Positions 9,028 to 16,737 of a stretch of 64,000 nt of DNA are shown in pieces; the stretch's first letter is position 1, and each line of letters starts with the position of its first letter. The position numbers and the translations under genes are program-made. The notes beneath the pieces are model-generated. The model was not told the DNA's origin. It did not search any database and saw nothing but the letters and a program-made list of their open reading frames with translations. This DNA is from Bosea sp. AS-1 (lineage in GTDB: Bacteria; Pseudomonadota; Alphaproteobacteria; Rhizobiales; Beijerinckiaceae): positions 48,145 to 112,144 of the forward strand of contig NZ_CP022371.1 of assembly GCF_002220095.1 (NCBI RefSeq), read 5' to 3'.

Positions 9028-10864
9028 GGCGCTCCCGCTTCAGGCGGAAGGTAGATCAGCCTCGGGTCCGCAGCCGCAGCCTGTCGCGCCTCATCAATCT
9101 CGGCTTCGCTGAACCGGGGCAGGATCTGATCGGCGATCCGGCCATGAACGCGGCCGAACTTGGTCGTCCAGTCGGCTTCGGTGAGCGCTTGTCTCTGCGT
9201 CCTGATAAAGCTGAGGAACGACAGCAGCGCGGGCAGCTTGCGGGCCGTGATCACCGCGTTGCTGCATTCGAGACAGCCCCAAAAGGGCGACGGACAGGCT
9301 TCGCCTCTGGGCCGAACGGGCTCGCGTAGAACCCGCCGCAACTGGCGAGCCAGACATCCTGTTCGCCGCGGAGCAACGCGGTGACAGCGGCGGCGCCGGA
9401 AATGGGAAGACCGGTCGCGTGGTCGGGATCGACCCGGACGGCCGCTTCCTCGTCCGGCGACAGCACGCAGGGACGCAGGGCTGCGTCAAGCGCATCGCTC
9501 ATGGCGTCGGCGATCGTGGCTTCGTGAATATGGCGAAGCGCGGGAATGTCGGCGTAGTGATTGGCCGCAACCGCGGTGCTGTGCCCAACGGCAAAGCGCT
9601 CGAGCTGGCCGCCCGTGCGCCGGTACCATGCCGCCTTGTGAGTCTTGCGCAGGCGAGTCAGGTTGAGACGAAGGGGCTGGTCCTGTTCATCGCGGATGTC
9701 ATGCCGGCGGGTCCATGAAGCCACAGGCTCCTTCATGCCAAGCACGCGCGGGATCAAGCGGCCCCAGGCGTAGTGGACCCAGAGCGTATCGGCGCCGAGC
9801 CGGTCTCGCGCCGGGCCGGTCCACTGCAGCACCTTGCGGATCAGACCGCCCGGAGTCGAGGAACCGCCGTCGCGCACGCGCAGCCGCTTCCACTCAGCGC
9901 CGCGCGCCCGCCGCTTACAATACTCAATCTCGACATAGCCACCCGCCGGATTCTTCAGGCAATCTGCCCGCAGGTCCTTGATCGCTTCGATCTCGAGCCC
10001 CGTGTCGAGCGAGACAAGGACTATGAGCGACACGAGGTCGGCGGCGAGCAGGTGCCGGCGGCCATGCAGATCGTGGATCAGGCGATCGTTCGGCAAGCCG
10101 CTCTCACGGCGGAGTGTGTAGAGCCGCTTGAAGAGAGGATGCCTGTGCCCAATGACGCCTTCCGCATCGATCGCCGCCATGGCCGCTTCGTGTGCCGCCG
10201 CGAGCGCGCTGCTTCGAAAGGCGTCCTCGACCGTCGGCATTCGATCTGCGTCAGCGAAGCGACGGATGATGGCGGCCAGATCGGTGCGTGCCGCGGTCCG
10301 CAACGCCTTCGCGATATCGTCGCCATAGGCATCACGCGGCCGGGCGCGCACGCCCGGCCGGTCGCTCGTGTACATCAAGCGCCGCGAGGCATCGGGCGGC
10401 AGGCGGCCGGGCTCGGCGGCTTCGGCGAGCCGCAGCAAGTTGAGCACCTTGCTCATCCGGTGCAGCCGGTGATTGGGATGCAGGCCGCTCTCCTCCATCC
10501 AGGCGTCGAAGCCGTCGATGCAGGCGGCGCTCACGTCGGACAATCTGACGACGTGGGGACTAACGGCGTCGAGATACCGCCAGAACGTCTTAAGCGCATT
10601 GGCATAGGCGGAAGCGGTCGAGATCGAGCCGGCCGGACCGCCGACCTGGCAGGCGCGCCAGAGAGCACCGGCAAAACTCCGGGCCAACGCCCTGCGGCCG
10701 CTGAGCATCGTCAGGTCGATTGTCTTGCTACGGTCCGCAAGCGTGACGGAGAAGCGCAGCGACGCGATCGCAGCGACGGCTTCACCCTCGGGGTCGGGCA
10801 AGGCTTCGGGAAACAGTGCACGGCGGCCCGGCCACCGCTTTAAGGCAGTCATCGCGGCAATCAT
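9024..10864 (-). CDS. tnpB: Second tyrosine recombinase of the trio (TnpB-like, frameshifted)
   Basis: The protein starts MIAAMTALKRWPGRRALFPE. It has a SAM-like core-binding region (ALWRACQVGG to FDAWMEESG) and a catalytic half with RLRKTHKAAWYRRTG and VAANHYADI (likely nucleophile Tyr). The first arginine box reads LDTGLEIEAIKDL, with Glu where Arg is usual, so this subunit may be partly degenerate and rely on its partners. A Cys-containing tail (CGGFYASPFG, then in the next frame PSPFWGCLECSNAVI) shows that one base is missing near 9300. It overlaps tnpA by ATGA at 10861-10864. Confidence 0.85.
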
Positions 10865-12279
10865 GCGGCATCTCCAGCCGTATCTTCTGCCCAGCGATCC
10901 GCGGCCGCCTCGACCAGCTCCTGCGCCTCGGCAAGGCTGTCGAGATAGATGTAGGTGCTGGTCACGCTGGCGTGCCCCAGCAGGTGCTGCAGCTTCTGCA
11001 GCGGATCGCAGAGAATCCGCCGGTAGGCCGCGCCGTGCCGGTCCTGCGGATCGAACACCGAGCCGATCTGCTCGCGGATCAGCATGGAGAGCATGTTGCC
11101 GGCGAAGGTATGCCGCAAGGTATGCGGCGTCACGTCGATCTCGATGCCGAAGCGACGACAGCGGACGCAGGCCCGGCGGAAGGCAGCTTCCCAGGTGGCC
11201 GGCGGGACAGGCTGGCCGCATTCGGTCAGCCAGAGCACGGCATGCTGCGCCGTAGCGGGTGCACCGATCAGCACGCGCCGGCGCTCGCGTGGCGTCAGGC
11301 GGTCGACCCGAACACGCTTGCCTGCGTCATCTCTTACCTTCCTGTCCACCGGCATTAGCCAGAGCGGATCGGACAGCGCCGGTTCGGACCGGGAGGCGGA
11401 AATCGTGCGCTCGAAGTCGATGTAGTCGGCGATCATCCTCAGCACCCTGCGGGGAATAGGGATGCGCCGTGGCCGTCCGCCCTTGGCGATCGGACCGGCA
11501 AGATCGAACGGCGCTGAGCGCGATCCAGCCTCGGTCAGGCGCGGAAGCTCCGTCAGGAGCAGGCTGCCGGCCTCGGTCAGCCGCAAACCGGTCGTGACGA
11601 GAAGCTCGGCGAAGAGGGCGTTCCGCTCCCCATTGCGGCCACGCCACGCAGGATCCTCGGAACCGTCCGGCAGACGTCCTCTCAGCCCGACGTCGCGAAA
11701 AAGCAGGTAGCGGCCGAGGTCAATGTATCGGGTATCGTGCCGACGCGCTGCGCGCTCACGTGCCCGGTTCGTCGTGACGGCCACCATGGCGCGCCTACCC
11801 GACGCCCGCCGTAGCGCGACGCCGTAGCCGAAGGGCGAGGTCGTGATGATCTCCTCTTCAACGGCCCAGCGATAAAGCTTGTCAAGCGCGGCAACGCAAC
11901 GGTTCCAGCTCGACGCCGAAATGCGGTATGCGGCGTCCGACAGGCGCCGTGCCCGATGAAACGCCAACACGTCATGGCGGTCGGCCTGCCAGACCGTCTT
12001 GCCGCCGCGGCGTTCGTGGAGGAAGCGTGCCCAAACAAGAATATCGCGTGCGTAGGAGCGCCACGTGTTCGGCGATCGCGCCCCCATAGCGGGACAGGCG
12101 CGGAAGAACCGGTTGAGATCAAGATCGTAGCTGCCGTCATCCATCAGGATGAAGGGCATGTCATCGATCAGCCCGGCGCGCTCGGCCGTGTCAAGCGCGC
12201 CGGGCGCAGTGTTCACTGCGAAACCATCTATGGAAAGCGGGCGCGAAACAGCGCCAAGGTCGGTAAAATATAACTGCAC
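10861..12279 (-). CDS. tnpA: First tyrosine recombinase of the trio (TnpA-like)
   Basis: This intact protein of about 472 residues starts at GTG 12279 (QLYFTDLGAVSRPLSIDG), where the family homology begins, although the frame stays open upstream. Residues 70-190 form the core-binding domain (PNTWRSYARDILVWARFLHE). The catalytic set is visible: TGLRLTEAGSLLLTEL (Arg I), HTLRHTFAGN (His-x-x-Arg), LLGHASVTSTYIYLD (His and nucleophile Tyr). It is the first gene of the mobility operon and the only one of the four without a frameshift. Elements with three such recombinases are known as Tn554-like or recombinase-in-trio elements. Confidence 0.92.
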   Translation of the reverse strand: MQLYFTDLGAVSRPLSIDGFAVNTAPGALDTAERAGLIDDMPFILMDDGSYDLDLNRFFRACPAMGARSPNTWRSYARDILVWARFLHERRGGKTVWQADRHDVLAFHRARRLSDAAYRISASSWNRCVAALDKLYRWAVEEEIITTSPFGYGVALRRASGRRAMVAVTTNRARERAARRHDTRYIDLGRYLLFRDVGLRGRLPDGSEDPAWRGRNGERNALFAELLVTTGLRLTEAGSLLLTELPRLTEAGSRSAPFDLAGPIAKGGRPRRIPIPRRVLRMIADYIDFERTISASRSEPALSDPLWLMPVDRKVRDDAGKRVRVDRLTPRERRRVLIGAPATAQHAVLWLTECGQPVPPATWEAAFRRACVRCRRFGIEIDVTPHTLRHTFAGNMLSMLIREQIGSVFDPQDRHGAAYRRILCDPLQKLQHLLGHASVTSTYIYLDSLAEAQELVEAAADRWAEDTAGDAA

Positions 12280-12422
12280 GCACGATACCTGAACGGAGCG
12301 CCTTCGGCGCAACTCTTTTGTTTGGAATGCGAGGGGTTCCCTCGCGCTCTCCCGTTCGCCACGTGGCAGGGGTGCAGGACTTTGCCTGCACCCCATGAAC
12401 AAGCTTGTGGAGTCGCCGCCGC

Positions 12423-12462
12423 GTCAAGCGTTGTCCTCGCTTACGCTGCGGGAACGCTTGAC
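12423..12462. repeat. Subterminal inverted repeat at the right end of the element
   Basis: GTCAAGCGTT (12423-12432) and AACGCTTGAC (12453-12462) form a perfect 10-bp inverted repeat with a 20-base loop. It lies 57 bases inside the right terminal repeat and about 145 bases upstream of tnpA. It may be an accessory recombinase-binding site or part of the tnp leader. The rest of 12280-12518 shows no gene. Confidence 0.6.
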
Positions 12463-12518
12463 TCGGACGTCTGAAGAGCCTCATCGGAACCGCCGATGAT
12501 GCCTCCCCATGCCTGATT

Positions 12519-12546
12519 CTGAGACAGGATCACAGTGTCAGGATAA
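12519..12546 (-). repeat. Right terminal inverted repeat of the mer element
   Basis: Read on the complement strand, it starts TTATCCTGACACTGTGATCC and ends in CCTGTCTCAG. It pairs with 1409-1434. It also supplies the in-frame TGA (12538-12540) that ends the 5' fragment of the split ardC. Confidence 0.75.
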
Positions 12547-13266
12547 GGCGACCAGCTCCTCGCGGGCGCGCTCGCTGCGGTCCTTGGCGTAGCGGCTGAG
12601 ATCGCGGTCGACGCGGTGCGCGGGCGCCGTCCAGTGCACGCATTCGTGCGCGAGCGTCGCCGTGTAGCTCTCCGCGTCGCGGAAGCTTTCAAACGGCGGC
12701 ATCTGGATGAGGTCGAGCGACGGCGCGAAGTAAGCCTTGTCGCCGCCGTGCCGGATCGTCGCGCCGGTGTTGGCGAAGAACGCCTCGGCGTGCGCGATGC
12801 GCTGCGCCGGCGGTGTGGCCGGCGCAGCCGCGGCCTTGTAGTACTGTTCGGGAAGCCCGTCGATCTGGTCGACGCAGAACACCGTGTAGGCGCGCAGGAA
12901 CGGCACCGTGCGCTCGACGTCGTCGCCGTTGTCGTCCGTCTCGGTCTTGGTGACCTTGTTGGCGTAGACCACCATCGTCCCGCTCTCGCCCTTGCGGATG
13001 TGTCCGCCGAGCTCGAGCGACTGCTTGAAGGTCATCCAGGTCGACGACGCGAAGCCGCGCGCCACCGCCTCCGACCAGAGCAGCACGACGTTGATGCCCT
13101 GGTAGGGCATTCCGTTGTGGCGCCGAGGCCGTGTGATGCGGCCGACGGCATTCGCCGCGCTCCAAGGCCTGACCCAAGGGCGCACGCCGCGCTCGAGGTC
13201 CGCGACGATGCGATCGGTGATGCGCGCGTAGACGTCGGCGCGCGGCTTCTCTTCCTTCCTGCTCAT
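12538..13266 (-). pseudogene. ardC: 5' fragment of resident ardC, truncated by the mer element
   Basis: The 242-residue product has the ArdC N-terminal domain (MSRKEEKPRADVYARITDRI, YQGINVVLLWSEAVARGFAS, GGHIRKGESGTMVVYANK) and the zincin motif LAHECVHWTAPAHR. It then stops after REELVALS at the element boundary. The natural continuation (AELGACFL...) is at 1193-1408. The metal site is present but the last 70 or so residues, conserved in the family, are missing, so activity is doubtful. The ssDNA-binding domain could still be made. The leader at 13291-13442 has a long stem. Confidence 0.9.
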
Positions 13267-13571
13267 TTCAATGACCTCCGTTTTGGAGGCCGCGCCTGCC
13301 GCGGCCCCTCACGGGGTCCGCGGCGGCGGCATCGCGCGCTCGCGCACCCGCAGGGCCGCAGCGCAGCGGAGGACGGCGAAGCCGTTGCGCGTGCGTGGCA
13401 TCCGCCGCATGGACCACGGATCGGGGAGGGGCCGCGGGCGCGGAGCGCCGCTCTTTAGATTTTCATTGGTCTTGTCTTGGTTTTGTCGGCGGCACGAAGA
13501 AAGGGCCGGTCTCGCGACCGGCCCTCAGAGAGAGCAGAGTGAAAGGCGGGGCCGGAGCCCCGCCGAGAGTG
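13267..13571 (-). promoter_or_regulatory. ardC leader with long-range stem; no gene
   Basis: CGCGCCTGCCGCGGCCCCTC (13291-13310) pairs with GAGGGGCCGCGGGCGCG (13426-13442) around a 115-base loop, directly upstream of ardC. The rest of the spacer holds the terminator at 13502-13525. No coding frame is convincing. This fits the family of structured leaders seen across this block. Confidence 0.5.
13502..13525 (-). terminator. Intrinsic terminator upstream of the ardC leader
   Basis: A perfect 10-bp stem AGGGCCGGTC/GACCGGCCCT with a 4-base loop is followed on the minus strand by TTTCTTCG. It ends the transcript of the gene at 13572-14158. Confidence 0.75.
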
Positions 13572-14158
13572 CTATTCGAACGCCGACATCTGGGCCGCTG
13601 CGGCCTTCTTCGAGACTGTCTCGCCGGCGTGCTCGACCTGCCGTTCGAATGGCTTCCAGGCTTCGCCGATGACCTGCTCGTAGGCGGCGACGGCCCCTCG
13701 GCCGCCATCCGGAGTGCGTGCGCCTGAAGGCCCATGTCGGCTGCGAACTCGCGCTTGCGCTGCGCCTGGCTGTCGAAGCCGACGGGGCCGTCGAGGTCTT
13801 CGTCGCGGGCGTCGTTGGCGAGTTTGGCAGTGGCCTCGCGAGCTTCGGTCACGGCGCGGGAGTAGAACTGGCCGGCGCCATGCGCGGAGCCGACGTAGGA
13901 GCCGACGATGCGTTGGAGGTGGATCTCCATCGCGCGGTCGCTGAGCCCGTCCTTCAGGGCGTCGGCGGTCTCGACGACGAGCCGCTCGTGCAGGTCGCGG
14001 ATGCCGTCGCTGTCGAGGACGGCGAGGCCGAAGCTCTCGGAGATGCGCAGCGTCTGCGCGGCGTCGGGGCAGGCGAGGCGGACCATTTCGAGGGTCGTGC
14101 CGCGGCGGAGCGGGATGACGCGGGCGGTGGAGCGAGGGGAGCGGGCGGTCTTGGTCAT
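13572..14158 (-). CDS. Unknown plasmid protein (one-base frameshift)
   Basis: The reconstructed 195-residue protein starts MTKTARSPRSTARVIPLRRG and is mostly helical and polar. It contains MEIHLQRIVGSYVGSAHGAG and FDSQAQRKREFAADMGLQAH. After a frame change it ends with AAYEQVIGEAWKPFERQVEH and KKAAAAQMSAFE. The switch lies in GAGGGGCC near 13700 and the total is 3n+2, so one base is missing. I do not recognise a family with certainty. It stands alone between a structured leader (14199-14434) and a terminator (13502-13525), so it is its own transcription unit. Confidence 0.7.
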
Positions 14159-14544
14159 GGTGTGATCCTTTCTCGGTTTCACCTTGGGAGCTGTCGGGCC
14201 TTTGCCGACGCCCCCTCGGGTGCGGTCGACCAGAACCGGCCCCAGCGGGCCGCTTCAGGGGGCGGCGGCTGCCAGGGCGAGCATGGGCGGGTTGCGGACA
14301 AGCGGGCCTTCAGGCCTGCGAGGGACGCGGCCCCCATCGCGAGACGGCGGCTGCCGATCGCTTCGCGACTTGCCCTTGAAGCGGACCGCGGACGGTTCAG
14401 ACCGCAGCACAAGCCGAGGGGGCGTCGGCAAAGGGTCACCCGCCGCCGAAACCGGGAGGTCACCGCAGGCCCTCCGACCGATCGCCGCCGCCGACGCGCG
14501 TCGGGGTCCTTCCTCGCCGTCGCGACGGTGAGGCGCTTGGTCTC
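14159..14544 (-). promoter_or_regulatory. Leader with a perfect 21-bp long-range inverted repeat; no gene
   Basis: The 21 bases at 14199-14219 (CCTTTGCCGACGCCCCCTCG then G) are exactly complementary to 14414-14434. Inside them, GGCCGCTTCAGGGGGC near 14250 pairs imperfectly with GCCCTTGAAGCGGACC near 14380, so the whole 236-base segment can fold into one long hairpin. It lies about 40 bases upstream of the gene starting at 14158. I see no coding frame here. Confidence 0.65.
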
Positions 14545-14877
14545 TCACTCCCCTGCAGCGGAAGCGGAAACGCGATTGCGCCTCCGAAACTCGGCGATCG
14601 CCGTCTCCTGCCGATCGAGCTTGCGTGTGAGCGCGTCGATCTCGCCGCGGCGGGCGAGGGCCAGCTCCGCGAGGCGCTGCTGAAACACACGCTCGTCAGC
14701 GTTCGTCCAGCTCGATGCGCTCCGGCCGTGCTGCCGGCGCTTCGCCCGTTCGGTGATCGTCATCCGCTCTGCGCGTGCCGCGATCTGGCGCTCGACAACG
14801 CGGACATGCCGCTGCGTCTCGGCATGCGCGGCTTCCATGCGCGCAAGCGCGAGACGGCGGTCCGGTGGCCCAGTCAT
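14545..14877 (-). CDS. Small coiled-coil protein, unknown
   Basis: The 110-residue product starts MTGPPDRRLALARMEAAHAE and is predicted to be almost wholly helical and charged, with heptad-like stretches (VFQQRLAELALARRGEIDAL and RKLDRQETAIAEFRRR). It overlaps the upstream gene by ATGA at 14874-14877, the same coupling as the three genes before it, and this is the main reason I accept it as real. No family is recognised. A GC-rich shadow frame is possible but less likely given the overlap. Confidence 0.55.
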   Translation of the reverse strand: MTGPPDRRLALARMEAAHAETQRHVRVVERQIAARAERMTITERAKRRQHGRSASSWTNADERVFQQRLAELALARRGEIDALTRKLDRQETAIAEFRRRNRVSASAAGE

Positions 14878-15125
14878 CGCACAGTCCCCAGCGGCCACAA
14901 TGGAAAAGCGGATTCGTCCGCCGTGTAGTCATCGGGGAGGGAGACGCCCGCGATGGATGAAGAAAGGTCGTCGCCGGCGACCGCCCAGTCGATCAGCGCC
15001 GAGTTGGCCCCGGCGTGCTTGCGCATGTCGGGGGTGAGGATGCCGTCGAGCGCGTCGGCGATGGCGCTCTCTGGATTGTGGTGCGCGTGGACCAGGAGGT
15101 TCACGGCGACGAGGTACGCTTTCAT
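14874..15125 (-). CDS. Small unknown protein
   Basis: This 83-residue protein starts MKAYLVAVNLLVHAHHNPES. It continues AIADALDGILTPDMRKHAGA and SALIDWAVAGDDLSSSIAGV, and ends in LPDDYTADESAFPLWPLGTV plus Arg. The composition is normal for a globular acidic protein. It is coupled by 4-base overlaps both upstream (15122-15125) and downstream (14874-14877). The function is unknown and I see no membrane segment or metal motif. Confidence 0.7.
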   Translation of the reverse strand: MKAYLVAVNLLVHAHHNPESAIADALDGILTPDMRKHAGANSALIDWAVAGDDLSSSIAGVSLPDDYTADESAFPLWPLGTVR

Positions 15126-15325
15126 GGCCGGGCCTCCTTTGTGTCTGCGCCACAAGGGTAGGGCTCGGGCGCGTGGACCGAGACGCGCACGGCGCGCTTC
15201 CAGGCGTCCGAGCCGGTGAAGTGCCGCCCGAGCCGGGGGTGCCAGACGACGAGGACGGGCGTCTCGCTGTCCTCGTCGGTGGCCGAACGCCAGCCGAAGG
15301 CTTTGGCGATGAGGCGCCAGGGCAT
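15122..15325 (-). CDS. Small unknown protein
   Basis: This 67-residue protein reads MPWRLIAKAFGWRSATDEDS, then ETPVLVVWHPRLGRHFTGSD and AWKRAVRVSVHAPEPYPCGA. ATG 15325 was chosen over 15337 because a strong GGAGGT lies 4 bases before it. It is rich in Trp and basic residues and might contact nucleic acid, but no motif proves that. It follows the DUF7007-like gene directly and overlaps the next gene by 4 bases. Confidence 0.65.
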   Translation of the reverse strand: MPWRLIAKAFGWRSATDEDSETPVLVVWHPRLGRHFTGSDAWKRAVRVSVHAPEPYPCGADTKEARP

Positions 15326-15327
15326 GG

Positions 15328-16176
15328 TCACCTCCATCCAATGAAGTCGGAGGGGCCGCCGTAGACCTGGTGGCGCGCCTCGTCGACCACGAAGCCGAAG
15401 CGGCCGACGCTGTAGTCGTCGGATGGGACGAGGAAGCGGCGCTCCTCAGTCCCCGGCCCGCGCTTGCCGCCGAGCGTGGCGACGACTTCGACGAAGCCGG
15501 GCTCGTGCTTCGATGTGATGGCCGAGGCGACGACCCAGTCGTCGGCGTGCGCCGCCTCGAAGGCACGGCGATCCTTCTCGTGCGATTCGCCCGGCATGAG
15601 GATCGTGCCGAAGATCGCCTCCCATGCGTCCGGCCACGAATCCTTGACGGTTCGCTCCGCGCAGCGCCGCTCGAACGCCGTGAAGAGGTGCGGAAAGGTG
15701 ATCGCGACGATCGCCCACTCGGCATCTTCTTCGTACCAGCCGCCCGCCGAGCGCAGTGTGGGATGGACCTTGCGGTTGCGCGCGGCCGAAAGCTTGAAGC
15801 CGCCGTGTCCGGCGGTCGAATGCGAGGTCACGCCCTCGGCATAGACCGTCGCGCCCTGCGAGGCGCCCCATGGCGTGTGCGCGCGCGAATGCTCTTCGAC
15901 GCGACCCAGCATCCTGCGCTCGCGCTGGTGCTCGGCGTTTTCGAGCACCCGGGCGCGAAACGCCGCCTCGTCGGCGAGCTCGCCGGAGTAGCCGTAGAAA
16001 TCGTCGCGCTTCCACTCCACCATCGGGCGCCGAATGCGCCAGCCGGTGACGAGATTGTGCCGACCGTCGCGCGCCGGCGCCATCGCGAACGCCGTGTCGA
16101 CGACGAGCGCGACGAGAAGGCCGTCGGCGCTGCGGCCGAAGGAGACGTGATCGAGAAGGAGAGATGGAGTGTTCAT
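15328..16176 (-). CDS. DUF7007-like protein
   Basis: This 282-residue protein starts MNTPSLLLDHVSFGRSADGL. It contains HTPWGASQGATVYAEGVTSH, KLSAARNRKVHPTLRSAGGW and YEEDAEWAIVAITFPHLFTA. The blocks TPWGASQ and GGWYEEDAEWAIV resemble the DUF7007 family of rhizobial plasmid proteins, as far as I can recall. No enzymatic motif is evident. It overlaps the upstream gene (16173-16649) by ATGA, placing it in a five-gene chain of coupled unknown genes. Confidence 0.6.
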   Translation of the reverse strand: MNTPSLLLDHVSFGRSADGLLVALVVDTAFAMAPARDGRHNLVTGWRIRRPMVEWKRDDFYGYSGELADEAAFRARVLENAEHQRERRMLGRVEEHSRAHTPWGASQGATVYAEGVTSHSTAGHGGFKLSAARNRKVHPTLRSAGGWYEEDAEWAIVAITFPHLFTAFERRCAERTVKDSWPDAWEAIFGTILMPGESHEKDRRAFEAAHADDWVVASAITSKHEPGFVEVVATLGGKRGPGTEERRFLVPSDDYSVGRFGFVVDEARHQVYGGPSDFIGWR

Positions 16177-16649
16177 GCCACGGCCCTCCCTTCGACGGCG
16201 TCGGCGCCGACCTCGTCGGCCGTGACCGCCTCGAGCACCGCGCGCGGATAGCCGTGCCGCGTCAGCCACTCCCTCGCGTCAGCCTCGTTGGTCGCCAGGC
16301 AGACGAGCTCGGCGTCATCGCCGGCGCGGTCGAACACGCGGACCGCGCCGACGGCGGGACGCTCGACGACGGCGAAGCAGAGCTTCGACTTCACCGAGAA
16401 CGTCCGGTGCACGCGGATGGCGACGCCGCCGCCGGCGCCGTAGTCGGCCTCGTGCAGCGTGAAGTAGGCCGGGCGCGGGATATTGCCGACGCCTCGGCCG
16501 CCCTGCTTGCGGATCAGGCGGCCGCTGCTGTTGCTGGTGCGCCAGGCGGCCAGCTTCTTGTTGAAGCGAGCCGGTGGCCGCGGCGTCCCATCCGACCAGG
16601 CGACGGTCGAGCCGACGGGTGCGTCGTCGAAGATTTCTTGCGCGGACAT
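16173..16649 (-). CDS. Unknown plasmid protein
   Basis: This 158-residue protein starts MSAQEIFDDAPVGSTVAWSD at ATG 16649, with AAGGAGG just upstream. It contains ARFNKKLAAWRTSNSSGRLI and RPAYFTLHEADYGAGGGVAI, and a basic N-terminal half followed by an acidic C-terminus. The function is unknown. It is the first of the five overlapping small genes running down to 14545 and follows the ParB-like gene after a strong hairpin at 16683-16709, so it may be expressed by read-through or from its own promoter. Confidence 0.65.
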   Translation of the reverse strand: MSAQEIFDDAPVGSTVAWSDGTPRPPARFNKKLAAWRTSNSSGRLIRKQGGRGVGNIPRPAYFTLHEADYGAGGGVAIRVHRTFSVKSKLCFAVVERPAVGAVRVFDRAGDDAELVCLATNEADAREWLTRHGYPRAVLEAVTADEVGADAVEGRAVA

Positions 16650-16682
16650 GTCGTCCTCCTTTTGCGCGAGAGTGAGAACAGA

Positions 16683-16709
16683 GCCGCCGCCGGCCAAGCC
16701 GGCGGCGGC
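16683..16709 (-). terminator. Strong hairpin after the parB-like gene
   Basis: A perfect 12-bp GC stem GCCGCCGCCGGC/GCCGGCGGCGGC with loop CAA lies in the 90-base spacer between the parB-like stop and the next start. There is only a weak T-rich tail, so it is an attenuator or terminator candidate. Confidence 0.55.
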
Positions 16710-16737
16710 GGATCGTTCGGGAGAAGAGGCGCGCCGC

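Larger units (their letters stand above)
1409..12546 (-). mobile_element. 11.1 kb Tn554-like element with mercury resistance cargo
   Basis: The boundaries come from three facts: imperfect terminal inverted repeats at 1409 and 12546, the two halves of ardC immediately outside them, and a recombinase operon at the right end. On the minus strand the mobility genes run tnpA, tnpB, a third tyrosine recombinase and a DUF6262 protein, each overlapping the next by 4 bases. The cargo is merR-merTPF-merBA plus a second, intact ardC. The flanking six bases differ (1403-1408 CGCGAT, 12547-12552 GGCGAC). That fits a tyrosine-recombinase element that carries coupling bases, as known for Tn554, rather than a DDE transposon making exact target duplications. 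Confidence 0.85.
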
